Source of the DNA: Costus lasius
Taxonomy: Eukaryota; Streptophyta; Magnoliopsida; Zingiberales; Costaceae
NCBI GenBank assembly: GCA_027563935.2
Contig: CM050449.1
Location: 9,762,001-9,826,000, forward strand
DNA: 64,000 nucleotides
Reading direction: 5' to 3'
In this document: piece after piece, positions 45,480-57,700 of the stretch
How positions within the stretch are numbered: the stretch's first letter is position 1
Layout of the letters: every line of letters starts with the position of its first letter
The notes under the pieces: generated by a model
Seen by the model: the letters and a program-made list of their open reading frames with translations, nothing else
Told to the model about the DNA's origin: nothing
Database searches by the model: none
Translations under genes and position numbers: made by a program

Positions 45480-47268
45480 ATGGGGGGTGGTGGCTCGGGT
45501 TGGCTGAAGACCTTCATCGGCCTCAAGAAGCGAGACAAGGATGACGGCAATGTGACTCCACCAAATCCTTCTTTCCTTCTGTGTGTCGTTGCTCTCGACC
45601 TTTGGGTGGCTAAAGATTGCCTTTTTTTTCTTGTTTTCGTGAAGGAAAAGAGCAACGGCAAGAGCAGCAGCAGCAGCAAGTGGAAGCAGTTATGGCGAGG
45701 CTCCAAGGGCAGCAGCTGCCGGTCAGGGGCGTCGGAGGCCTCTGACGTCTCATCCCTGGCCGACGCGTACACTGCCGCCCTGGCCGCTGTGGTCCGCGCC
45801 CCGCCAAAGGATTTCAAGGTGGTCAGCCAGGAGTGGGCGGCGATCCGGATCCAGACCGCGTTCCGCGCCTTCTTGGTACCAAAGAGCCCGTCTAATTTGG
45901 TTGAAATTTTTTGGGTTCGGTGTTGGATGTTTCAAATTTGAGGAATTAAACGCGTCTTTGGGTGGCAAGTGTAGGCTAGACGAGCGCGGAGGGCATTGAA
46001 GGGAATCGTGAGGCTTCAGGCTATAGTCCGAGGCCGGCAGGTGAGGAACCAGGCGGCAGTGACGCTGAGGTGCATGCAGGCGCTCGTCCGAGTGCAAGCT
46101 CGCGTGCGAGCCCGGCGCGTCCGCATGTCCTCCGAAGGCCAGGCCGTCCAGCAGATGCTCGAAGCTCGCCGGAGCAAGCAAGAACTGCTCAAAGAAGCAG
46201 AGGTACATTAAATTTGTCACCCATTCTCTGGTCAAAATAAAAATTTTAAGGTTGTTAGTCATCCGAAATCACATTTACCCACTCGATGTCACCGCAACCT
46301 GTACTTTCGTAGGAGGGATGGTGCGACAGTCAGGGCACATTGGAAGAAGTAAGAACTAGGTTACAAATGAGGCAAGAAGGAGCTATGAAGAGAGAAAGGG
46401 CAATTGCTTATGCCATGTCTCAACAGGTAAACGAATTTACATTACACGCTAATTCCTTTAAATTTACTTTGTATTTCCGGCTGCTGTGTTGATTTGCTGC
46501 AGCCTGAAGGTTTTGTTTGGACTCTTGTTCTTGTCTTGTCTGCAAATATCATTTACTTGGGATGGTTGAAGTTTTCCGTTTGACTTGTTTCAGCAATCCA
46601 ACTCAACAATAAATGAGAAGCAGAAACAGACCACAGTATCCATCAAAAATCATGATTTTGACAAGATCAATGGAAGCTGGAGCTGGTTAGAGCGATGGAT
46701 GGCTGCAAAACCCTGGGAGAACAGGCTGATGGAAGAGAAGACTCAGAGTGATCTTTCTCGGCTTCAATCGAAAAGTTGCGAAGAAATTTATGGCTCAACA
46801 ATCTCCGAACCTGGTTCAGTCAAGATTAAGAAAAACAACATGAGCACGAAAATTCCTTCAAAACCTCCGGCCACACCTTTCAATCCATCCATTAGAACTC
46901 ACTCTACTTCTCCGATCACTGAGCAGCATTGCAACTCTAGTTCTGCATCCTCATCTGTCTGCACATCGACATCTATATCGAGTACCACATTAGCTTCAGA
47001 GAAAATTGAGGGCGGCGGCCGCAGGAGTAGGCCAAGCTACATGAGCTTGACGGAATCAATTAAAGCAAAGCAGAAACCTTGCAATGAACATTCAACAACG
47101 AAGAGACTGCAATTTGGAGATGCCCAGTTTCAGAGGAAGGCTTTATCTACGATCAACATGAAGAACAATGTCTGCCCTAATCATTTGCCTCCAAGAGATA
47201 AGAGATTGATGAGAAGCATGGACAAGGAGAACTACATTTGTGATGAGCAACACAATTATTTATCTTAG
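45480..47268 (+). CDS. IQ67-domain (IQD) calmodulin-binding scaffold protein
   Basis: IQD proteins bind calmodulin and link Ca2+ signals to microtubules, plasma-membrane sites and nuclei. Five exons: 45480-45551, 45645-45875, 45975-46202, 46313-46426, 46594-47268; all junctions phase 0; 439 residues. The start is the family-typical [17 protein letters not shown]; an ATG five codons upstream is in frame but gives an atypical leader. The IQ67 domain spans exons 2-3: [51 protein letters not shown], then [17 protein letters not shown], with three IQ-type motifs. The intron between FRAFL and ARRA is at the position conserved in the family. Exon 4 carries [18 protein letters not shown]. Exon 5 carries [19 protein letters not shown] and a Ser/Thr-rich tail. 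The first intron is only 93 bp, a multiple of three, and has no stop in frame. Confidence 0.95.
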
Positions 47269-48466
47269 TTTGTGGTTCTTCTGTCGCTTTGTTCTGTTAG
47301 GCCGATTGCATTGATGTGCCTTGAGTGCTATGTGTGTACTTAGTGTTCAACATCTTGTTGTCATGTTTCTTTGTTCACTTCAAGTGTTCCTATGCTTGTC
47401 GAGCTTGAGATGAGTTAATTCTCTCAATCACATTCTGAATTGATCTCAGGAAGACATTACCTCCATTTTCTGGTGATCATGCACACAACTCCGTCAAACT
47501 GTCAGAAATTCTTAGTATTGTTAGTGTCTGTCCAACTATAAAAATAGGTTTGTGCAAATGGTACTAGAAAGCACTATACCAAAAATTTTGGTATTCAATA
47601 TTAGGTATCGGTATTTTGGTATTTAAGTATTTTAGTATCGGTATCAATTTTTTAATTGGGATTTTGATATCAGTACATGAAAATCCCAAACTCCTCAATA
47701 TATTTTTTTTAATTTTTAATTTAATTTAATAATAATATAAACAACTGGTTCACTAACAATTGATCACTAATTATTAATTATTTTAATTTTAAATTTAAGT
47801 TAATAATAGTCAGTATTTTTATAATTTTCTGAAAAAAATAAAATTTCGATACCAATATCAACGTCTATTTATGCATTACGGTACAAGTACGTAAATTTTA
47901 AAATTCAGTACTAAAAATTTAGTACATACTAGTATCAAACTCCTGTTTGCACAGAAAAAAAAAATGCCAATGATTGAAATCAAACTTTCTTCTTAAATAC
48001 ATGCAATTAATTAAGAAATCAACCTCTTCTTTAGAGCACTTCAAACGAATATAAAGTTGGCTCAAGTTAACTCTTTGATCTTAATCAAAATCCTTGTCTC
48101 TTTATTTTGTGATCTTAATAGAACTATTTACACCTATGATCAACAAAAAGGTTTGTCTTTTATTGTTTCTTTTGATTTGATTTTCTTTTTAGAAAAATCT
48201 TTAATTTATGGTTGATGCTAATAAGAAATTATCCAGTTATTTTTTATTATTGATAATAAAATTTTGAGATTAATTTTGTCTTTGTCAATTACTTGTCATA
48301 TAAAAAAAATTTAAATTTATGGCTCAGGCTAATTTGAAAATCATGAATACAATGCATGCGCCTTGAGTAAGTTAGACAAAGGTTTTGCCAGATGGCAAAT
48401 TGGAAAACTAAAATTCAATAAATTCTAACAAATCTTCTTGAATGAAAAAATGGCTTAGTACCCTAA
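47269..48466. other. IQD 3' UTR and AT-rich spacer
   Basis: The IQD 3' UTR is followed by a repeat-like block (about 47545-47960) rich in GGTATCGGTATTTTGGTAT and its complement. Loosely inverted ends (TGTGCAAATGGTACT and AGTATCAAACTCCTGTTTGCACA) suggest a decayed MITE. No gene. Confidence 0.4.
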
Positions 48467-48691
48467 TGTCACGCCCACATTTACGGTAATATTTTTTTAA
48501 TTATTTCCACGTAAGTCAACGCTTGACTCGAGTCCAACTGCGTCAACGCATGTATCCTAACGGTCAAAACCGCCGGATTGGGCGCGACTGGCGGAGTCGA
48601 TTCCTCAAATGGACTCCCAGCTCAATTATGGACTCAATACGGATCGCTGCCGTTCCAAGATGGTCTTGATCAACACTCGCGATTTCCCAAG

Positions 48692-50151
48692 TGTCACGCC
48701 CCGGTCGGATTGGCCTAAAAACAACGCTTATCCGTTGTCTCAGGGCCATCCGGCGGAATACCGGAACGCAACACTCTCTAGGGTTTCCACACCGAAATTA
48801 AAAACCCTAACTCCCCGATAAATTTTTATCCCCAAAATACAATTCGCACGGAGAAAACCCTAACCCTAATTTTAGAAGTCAAAATTACCTTAGTCAAACT
48901 TTGATTTTGACGAAAGTCAAGATCACGGTTACTGTGCAAAATCGAACCCTTGAGTACGTCAGCCGCTTAATTGCTGACGTCACCCGATTTCGTTCGCCGC
49001 CTTACGTCAGCGTCGCCCCGCTGATGTCAGCCAAATCAATTCGAAATCGAATCGATTTCTTTTATGCCTTTGACCGTTGACCTCTGCCTCGTTTCGAACG
49101 CCCGATGCGTTCGAAACTTTACTTCATCTTCTTCGTTCGTCCGAAGCCAAGCGCCGCCTGCGCTCGCGACTCGCCGTCCTCCGGCGACGGCCGCGCTGCC
49201 GGGAACCTCACCGAAGACGATGAGAAATAGCGCCGCTAACTCAGAAACAGGGGAGAACAGGGATCGACGGAAGAATGCGTTTTATTCCCAGAAAACTACA
49301 GCTCCTCTCGTCGTCGGCCCCTGGCCGGTAGCCCTCTCCCCTCCCTCGCCGGTCGTAGCCGGTTACAGTTCTCTCTGTTTCCTCTTCCTCTTGTCGGCAC
49401 CGCCGCGCCGACCCTCGCCCCCTGGTGGCATCAGAGCCCTACTCTGGCATGGGCGACGGCGCCATCGCCGTCGCCGGTGGAGTCGCTCCCCGGCGCTCCT
49501 CTGTGGTGTCACCCTCTGCGCACCCCGAGCTCGTCCGCCTCGTCGAGTCTTTATAGGGAAGCTTCGCCGCCTCTGCTCCATCGCGTCCGAACTCTTCGCC
49601 GCGACCGCGTCTTCCGCGCGCGTCCGTGAAGATCGCGAAGGGGACGCCGCCAGCTTCGCGTTGACGACGCCGCGTCCGCCTTTCTCGGCGAGTCCGCGTC
49701 CAACTCCTCTGCTCGACGCCGCCCGCGCCGTTCATGCCTGACGACGTCGTCGACGCCGTCCAGATAGCTCGCAGCGAGATTCCGCTTCATCCTCGCGTTT
49801 CGCCAGCCGCATGGATGCCGTCGCCCGCTGAATCAGCGTCTGAAGCACGCCTCAGCGTGTGATTCGCTCGACCGCACGACGCCTCCGTCTTCTCCGCTGG
49901 AGGCAAGGTCTTCCGCCTCTTGTTGTTGGCTCCGCGGAGCTCGCGTTCGAAGAGATCGCGACGAAGACGCCGCACGTATCTTGCCCGTCCGCGTTCGGAA
50001 TTCTGGGTTGACTGCATGTTGACCCAGATTTCGGCTGCACTTCATCAACTGGATTTGGGCCTCTGCCTGGCCCAATGGGTATTGGGTTGGATTTGGGTCA
50101 CTCCTTGACCCGGTGGGCTTTGGGTTGAACCGGTTGAACCCGGGCCTGACA
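48692..50151 (-). repeat. 3' LTR of element 3
   Basis: 1460 bp, TGTCACGCCC to GGGCCTGACA on the plus strand. It shows clustered TGACGTCA/TGACG motifs (48955-49030) and telobox-type AAACCCTAACCCTAA (48856-48871). Confidence 0.9.
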
Positions 50152-50294
50152 ATTCTCCCCCACTTGATTTGAACATCGCCCTCGATGTTCCATACAAGTT
50201 GAACACTGGCCCTCCAATGTTCAAAGTCCTCCATCTTCTGATGATGAATGTTTGCTGCACCATGCTTATAGCAACCTGCATCAACAAAATCTCG

Positions 50295-50610
50295 ATGTCC
50301 CCTGACACCGGCATCGACGCCCTGGCGCCGGCATCAATGCTATGCATTGGCATCAACACGCCCTGGTGTTGGCATCAAAGCCCCTTACTTTGGAAAAGGA
50401 TCCGCTGACCCCTCTTCATCACCCTCCTAGTGATGGCATCAGAGCCCCCTGCTTCGGGAAGTGATCTTGCAATCACTGAGCTCTTATAGAGTTCTCCTTC
50501 GATGTCCCCTGACATCGGCATCGACGTCCCTGACATCGGCATCAATGCTCTTAGACATTGGCATCAACACACCCTAGTGTTGGCATCAGGGCCCCTACCC
50601 TGGAAGGACG
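50295..50610. repeat. Minisatellite-like repeats inside element 3
   Basis: Units of roughly 25-35 bp around GACACCGGCATCGACGCCCT, GCATTGGCATCAACACGCCC and TGGTGTTGGCATCA recur. A block at about 50296-50385 is repeated at about 50503-50605. They occupy most of the space where gag lies in the sister elements. Confidence 0.7.
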
Positions 50611-50696
50611 ACACTCCTTGTCGCCGGTGGTGATGGTGTTGCCTCTCCGATCTTTCTGATTCACCATCATGGTTGAATCCAACCTCTGATACCTGT

Positions 50697-52170
50697 TGTC
50701 ACGCCCCGGTCGGATCGGCCTGAAAACAGCGCTTATCCGTTGTCTCAGGGCCGTCCGGCGGAATACCGGAACGCAACACTCTCTAGGGTTTCCGACCCAA
50801 AATTAGAAACCCTAACTCCCCGATAAATTTTTATCCCCAAAATACAATTCGCACGGAGAAAACCCTAACCCTTATTTCAAAAGTCAAAATTACCTTAGTC
50901 AAACTTTGATTTTGACCAAAGTCAAGATCACCGTTACTGTGCAAAATCGAACCCTTGCTTACGTCAGCCGCTTAATTGCTGACGTCACCCGATTTCGTTC
51001 GCCACTTCGGTTTCGAAATCACGCCGCCTTACGTCAGCGTCGCCCCGCTGACGTCAGCCAAATCAATTCGAAATCGAATCGATTTCTTTTATGCCTTTGA
51101 CCGTTGACCTCTGCCTCGTTTCGAACGCCCGACGCGTTCGAAACTTTTCTTCGTCTTCTTCGTTCGTCCGAAGCCAAGCGCCGCCTGCGCTCGCGACTCG
51201 CCGTCCTCCGCCGACGGCCGCGCTGCCGGGAATTTCACCGAAGACGATGAGAAATAGCGCCGCTAACTCAGAAACAGGGGAGAACAGGGATCGACGGAAG
51301 AATGCGTTTTATTCCCAGAAAACTACAGCTCCTCTCGTCGTCGGCCCCTGGCCGGTAGCCCTCTCCCCTCCCTCGCCGGTCGTAGCCGGTTACAGTTCTC
51401 TCTGTTTCCTCTTCCTCTTGTCGGCACCGCCGCGCCGACCCTCGCCCCCTGGCGGCATTAGAGCCCTGCTCTGGCATGGGCGACGGCGATGGCCGGTGGA
51501 GTCGCTCCCCGGCGCTCCTCTGTGGTGTCGCCCTCTGCGCACCCCGAGCTCGTCCGCCTCGTCGAGTCTTTATAGGGAAGCTTCGCCGCCTCTGCTCCAT
51601 CGCGTCCGAACTCTTCGCCGCGACCGCGTCTTCCGCGCGCGTCCGTGAAGATCGGGAAGGGGACGCCACCAGCTTCGCGTTGACGACACCGCGTCCGCCT
51701 TTCTCGGCGAGTCCGCGTCCAACTCCTCTGCTCGACGCCGCCCGCGCCGTTCGTGCCTGACGACGTCGTCGACGCCGTCCGGATAGCTCGCAGCGAGATT
51801 CCGCTTCATCCTCGCGTTTCGCCAGCCGCATGGATGCCGTCGCCCGCTGAATCAGCGTCTGAAGCACGCCTCAGCGTGTGATCCGCTCGACCGCACGACG
51901 CCTCCGTCTTCTCCGCTGGAGGCGAGGTCTTCCGCCTCTTGTTGTTGGCTCCGCGGAGCTCGCGTCCGAAGAGATCGCGACGAAGACGCCGCACGTATCT
52001 TGCCCGTCCGCGTTCCGATTTCTGGGTTGACTGGATGTTGACCCAGATTTCGGCTGCACTTCATCAACTGGATTTGGGCCCCTGCCTAGCCCAATGGGTA
52101 TTGGGTTGGATTTGGGTCACTCCTTGACCCGGTGGGCTTTGGGCTGAACCGGTGGAACCCGGGCCTGACA
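50697..52170 (-). repeat. 5' LTR of element 3
   Basis: 1474 bp, closely similar to the left LTR with scattered substitutions and small indels (for example the segment around CACTTCGGTTTCGAAATC near 51004, missing in the partner). It is more diverged than the element 2 pair. Confidence 0.9.
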
Positions 52171-53500
52171 CCAAGGACCGGTATCGCTGAACTAGACCGG
52201 GTTCACCCGAACCCAACGGGACACACCTATAGCCGACCGCGTCGGACGGGGTCCCTACTGCGTCGCACACCGGTGACGGAGAAGGCCCGGTCAGTATCTC
52301 ACCCACACGCCGGTGAGGAGAAGGATCCGACTAGGACCACTACCCGGAGTCGCACGTGCGTATGCGTCGACAATGGACGGAGTCGTCCAAGCACGCCTCG
52401 CGGGCGTCCACCGGCAGGCCAAATGGCCGCCGTCCATCCCTCACCCGCTGGTGAGTACGGAGACCAAAGGATACCTCCGATGGCTGGCGGCGCCGGCAAG
52501 GCTGTCCGGCAGTTGAAGAGAGGCCGGCGAACTGACTACAGGAGTTGGCGACATACGCTCGGCCACCCACACGCGGCCTAGAAGCAGGGGAGGAGGAAGG
52601 TTGGCACGTCGGTGACAAACGGGCAGCCAGCTCCTCCCACGTCTACGACGAAGGCGACGTCCTCCCGGCGACACTCCCTGCTGGCGGAGAAGGCGGCGAA
52701 GACGAACGGCCGGCCACGAACAGCTCGCACGCAGGCGAGGAAACCCGAGGAGGTCTCGTTCGCACGCAGGCGAACGCCGAGCCCGGAACTTCACGCGCGC
52801 AGGCGGCCGGAGCTCGGTCGACCGGAGAGGGGAAAGGCTCGCTCGCGGAGCAGAGAACGGAAGCACGGCCACAGGAGAAGACCATCGTCGGAGCGAGAGG
52901 CGAAGCCGCTCGGGAGCCGCGCGCTCGACCGGGGAGGAAAGGAAACGACGGCGGAGAAGGGTTTACCTCGGCGATCACACGGCCGCCGGCTCCTTCCCGT
53001 CGATGAAGAGGTGGCAGTAGCGCCTTCCGAGGCGGTCTGAGCTTGCCGACGACGGAGACGATGGCAGCGACGACGACGCAGGGGAAACAGGGTTCTCCAG
53101 GGCCTCCTACCACCGGCCCACACCACCGGAGCCTGGAGAACAGCCGCCGACGAACGTTCGACGGAGAAGCCGACGATCGGCGGAGAGGGGAGCGGAGAGA
53201 GACGTCCTCGACGAGCCGACGACGCCTCGTCGCGCTCGTTTTTGTTTCCTCGTTCACCCACCCCGCAGCCGCCCCACGACCCGCACGGAGTCCGAGGCCC
53301 GCCCACGTCCCATCGCCCACGCGCCCACGTCATGCGAGGAATTCGCGTGCAAGAAACGCCCGTTGGCGTTTTGGATCCGGGCGACGCCCGAGTGGACCCC
53401 GCTGACCCGGTCAGCTTGAAGACTTTTATAGGGCTGGGTTGAGGTTGGCTGGGTTGGGTTTGGGCCGCGCCCAAATTCCGGCCCAAGGCCTAACACTAAT

Positions 53501-54717
53501 CATTTACTAATCTTAAAGCAATCAAGTGAATGGACAAATTTTGATAAATTAATCTTGCATACCTTATGTTAATATTAATAAAAGTTTATTAATTATTTTA
53601 TTATTGACACTTTTTAATTTAAGGTTTATTAATAATAATTTAAGGTATGTCGACAATTTGTCAATAATAATTTAAGGTCTACTGATCGACCTTAATTTAT
53701 CGTTGACATATCTTAAATTATCGTTAACAGATCTTATATTATCATTAATATATCTTAATTTATAGTTAACAGATCTTAATTTATTATTGACATACCTTAA
53801 ATTATCATTGGTAAATTTTAAATTAAAAAATATTAATTATGAAATAATTAATAAATTTTTGTCAATCTTACGATAAGATATGCATAATTAATTTATCAAT
53901 ATTTGCATGTCTAATTGATTTTAAGATTAGTGAATACATGATTAGGTACCCAACCTAAAATTTCTAAGCTTATACTCCGCATACCTAGATCTGGCAAAAC
54001 CTAACCCAACTCGCTGACCAATCCAATTCGACACGAAGTTAAGTAGGTTTGGGTCAGCTATAATCATGTTTGGGTCATAAACAATCAACCCGTTTATGAC
54101 CTAAAAATAATTGGGTCGTGTCAGGTTAAAAGCAAATTGATCTAGTTAACCCGATTAAATTATATATTTACATATATAAATTTTAAATATATGCCCGCCC
54201 AACTCCAGTACCAGCCCATAAGCACAAACATTTTCTAACCATCTTTTAATCCAAAATTTGGCTCACACCACAAGCCCATATTTTTATAAATTTTAATAGA
54301 ATTTTTATTATTTTATTATTTTTATATAAAAATAAATTTATAATCGGGTTGTGTCGGGTCAAAAGATCGGGTTAATAAATGACCTATTTAATAAATGGAT
54401 TATTCGAGTCATATCGGGTTGACCCGATTATATTTGGATCATATTCTGGTTAAACAGTTTGACATAATTAATTAAATATATCATATTTGAATTAGTTTAA
54501 TTGGGTTATGAGTTTATAATTAACACAATTCATTTATGATTTGCTGACCAAATTATCAGATATACCGTACACCATGTCATTTTCTCATAGATTGCTCTCA
54601 TAAAGAAAAAAAAATTGTAGGCCCATGTGATCTTCCAACGGAAAATTGTTTGAAAGTTTTTATTTACAAATGTTTATATATATTGCAAATAGACCCTCTT
54701 GCTTTAGAAAATTGTCA
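53501..54717. other. Intergenic, AT-rich with GGGTTGACCCG-type repeats
   Basis: 53530-53830 consists of AT-rich units around CTTAAATTATCGTTRACATA in both orientations. 54000-54540 is rich in GGGTCGTGTCGGGTT and GGGTTGACCCG variants, a pattern seen in degenerate plant repeats. No gene before 54718. Confidence 0.45.
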
Positions 54718-57700
54718 ATGGATAGGACATACGGAGTCAAAAGGCTGAGCAGTGAGCTGAGCGTGAGCTGTGGGGAGTCCGCCAGTCCGGAGTCGGACCT
54801 TCTTCGAGTTCATATGGAGGCGAGGAGAGGGCTGCCTTCTCTCTTTTCTTCTCAGCACGAGGAAGACGGCAGGGAGCACATAGCCTCCGACATCACTCAG
54901 GTTCCTCCATGTTCCTGGCGGCCTCCATTTTTATCTCATGCATCTTCATTTTTTGACCTGTCTTTCTCGGTTTCTTAATTTTTCTTATTATCATTCAAGC
55001 TCCTTTGGCCTCCCGTATTCTGATTTTGGATGCCTTTTTATCATCTAAAGTCGTTATTTTGATAGGGATCCCCACAAGTAAATGATCTAAGAATATCTGA
55101 CTCCTCGTGCGTATGACAATTTTGGTCACAGAGATTCATTAGTCTGCGCGGAGGCTTCTGATAAATTTAGTTCGAAAGATTCATCGCGGCGGTTGGATCG
55201 AAATCTGCAGGTTCGATCTGGACCCTGCGTATCATAACCCTAACTACTCTGGCAGTGTTGTAGTTGAATCCTAAGCATTACAATAACGTTTTCTCTTTTG
55301 GATAATTTTACGCTGGAAAAACACACGAAGTTTATCCATTAAAAATAACCACCGAATCAAGTGGGATTTATTTTTGGTTAATATGCGATTTCTTTGGTTG
55401 ATTGAATAAGTTTTTCTTCTTCTTGTTGGTTTTTTGATGTTCGAGGTAGTTCTTTAATTTCATTCTCCAAAGGTTGCATTCTATTTTACAGTTTTAGCTA
55501 CATGTAAATTTACTCAAATAGACAAATATAATCATATTTCTGAATTTGTACAGCTCATTGGTTGGACACCACTTATAGAATTAAAGCGAATTGTGGCCAA
55601 AGAAGGAATAAATGTCCGGTTGATTGGGAAGATGGAAACCTACCAACCTCTTTCCTCTGTGAAGGACCGAAGCGCTCTCAGGTTTGCCTTCTTCGTCTCC
55701 CTGATCTAACCTGCTTTATTATCTACCCCTTCTTATTGTGATAAAAGGTACGAGACAAAAGTGTCTTTGTTGAGTTCCGGCATCCTCTAGCTGATTTTGA
55801 TTAAGTAACTGTAAGCACTTACTAAGGAATTAATCATTATGCATTAGGTTGAAACTTTATTAATTGGAAGGTTTATCTGCACTACCAAGCATTACTATGT
55901 ATAAGGTAATATTGGTTCCAATTACTTGAGACCATACTGTAGAATTTTCATAGCAGAAGCCAATCCAAACAATTTTGCCACTGCTAGAGTACATATACGT
56001 CTGTAAAAATCAAATTTATTATTCAAATGTTGTATATAGTACAGTTTTCATGACTATGGTTCACATTTTTATTAAAATGTGCATGATATTCTTTAACTGT
56101 GACCTACTGTATGCTTCATGATAAGTTATATATTCACATGTACTAGTGTTATGACTCACCTAGCTTGAAATATCATGGCCCAATTTAAATTCTTACCCAA
56201 GTTAATGATATTAACCTCATTAAGTTTATATATCACATTTATTCTCAAATATGAAAACATTTCATATGAGGCTAAACTAGGGTATAACAATTACCTCCAT
56301 TTAAGACATGATATTTTCATCAATCCTAAGAGGCTAAGACCTAATGCATAGCCGAGAGGCATTCCTAGTCTACTCAATGACAACTACACCATCTATGACA
56401 ACTCTTTCCTGCTATGACAACTCAATGACAACTACACCATCTATGACAACTCTTTCCTGCTATGACAGCTCTTTCCTGCTATGACAACTCAATGACAACT
56501 ACACCATCTATGACAACTCTTTCCTGCTATGACAGCTCTTTCCTGCTATGACAACTCAATGACAACTACACCATCTATGACAACTCTTTCCTGCTATGAC
56601 AACTCTTTCCTGGTAGTTCTCACTGAACCGAAGACTAAGTTTGTCATAGTACCATTAAAACTTGTTATGCCTAAAATAGATGCCTATTGATACTCAACTG
56701 GTTAACAACTCACGAGACACAACAGTTTATCCTATTAATACCAATTAACATATACCAAAATAATTTCATAATAATTATGTACAACAACTAGGCTTTCAGA
56801 TTTCAGGTTATATTGTGTTTATTTGTTTTCTTATATAAAGAATTGTACTTGAACCAAAAATTAAGAAACTAGCACACTCCCCTAAAGCCATACTATCACT
56901 CTATCAGTAGTAAATCATCAATTTCGTTTTATCAATCATGCTAGTTACTCATAAACTATACATATTGTCATTTAAACTTGCCTGATAAAAAAAATGAACC
57001 GACTTTAACAAATCCATTTTTTTTATGATACCAGATCAGACATGATTTACTCTCAAATAAACCATTGTCAAGTATGAGATGGATCTTTCTAATTTCCTCA
57101 AAGTTTTTAACTTTGCCCAGGAAAGTTAGACCGCATTTGGTATAGTTGTGCTATAATTGTAGCAACTATAGCCGCAATTCTTTAAGGAGGTTTGGTAGAG
57201 CTGTTATGTTGGTGCTATTAATTTTGTTTTTGTTTTTTGTAAAACTTATAATTAATTTTTCAAAAGTTTTATTTCCCTTAAACAATAGATATTATATATT
57301 AATATATTAAGTTTTTAATAATATACATATTTTACATATAAAATTATAATTTTTTATAATTAATTCTTTGTGGAATTTATTGTATTATCCTCCAATGATT
57401 TATTTCTTCAAGAGCGATGGTAAAAATGATAATAATTGTCAGGCCCGGAATTTCCGGTTCGGCCCAAGACCCAGCGGGCCGGCCCAGGCCCCAATCCAAG
57501 CCCAAGCCCACACAAGCGACCCAGTCCGGGGTCAAAATCGGGTCAACGCCGATTTGAGGAATCAAATCGCGGCGTCCCTTTTCACGCGCAGCTCGGACGC
57601 TGCAACGCAATAACAGCGACCGGAGCGGGCGCTCGGACAGAGGATTCGGAGGACGCGAACAGCTACGGAGCTCGAGCGGCGTCCTCGCGTGCGAATCTGT

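Larger units (their letters stand above)
48692..52170 (-). mobile_element. Non-autonomous LTR element 3, no protein-coding interior
   Basis: Two LTRs (48692-50151, 1460 bp; 50697-52170, 1474 bp) enclose only 545 bp. Perfect CCAAG duplications flank the element (48687-48691 and 52171-52175). In minus orientation it ends GGGGCGTGACA and is followed by CAGGTATCAGAGG (about 50682-50694), a primer-binding site with one change from the usual GGTATCAGAGC. The interior has no gag; next to the 3' LTR it keeps the block AACATCGCCCTCGATGTTC, close to ACATCGCCCTCGATGTCC in element 2, so it derives from the same lineage. TATAAAG (near 49549) and AATAAA (near 49284) occur on the minus strand. Confidence 0.93.
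48467..53495 (-). mobile_element. Solo LTR split by a nested LTR retrotransposon
   Basis: Sequence from 48467 (TGTCACGCCC) to 48691 resumes at 52176 and ends at 53495 (GGCCTAACA). These are the termini of this LTR group in minus orientation. Removing the nested element and one copy of its CCAAG duplication restores a 1545-bp solo LTR. CTAA precedes it (48463-48466) and CTAAT follows it (53496-53500), so a 4- or 5-bp duplication is likely but not perfect. The interior differs from the other LTRs, so it is a more distant relative. Confidence 0.7.

Noticed and set aside
49064..49741. 225-codon open frame and similar frames at 51091-51760, 52545-53320, 57436-57987 and 57689-58153
   Set aside because: These lie inside GC-rich LTRs, overlap frames on both strands and are not consistently conserved between copies. 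They are by-products of high GC content.
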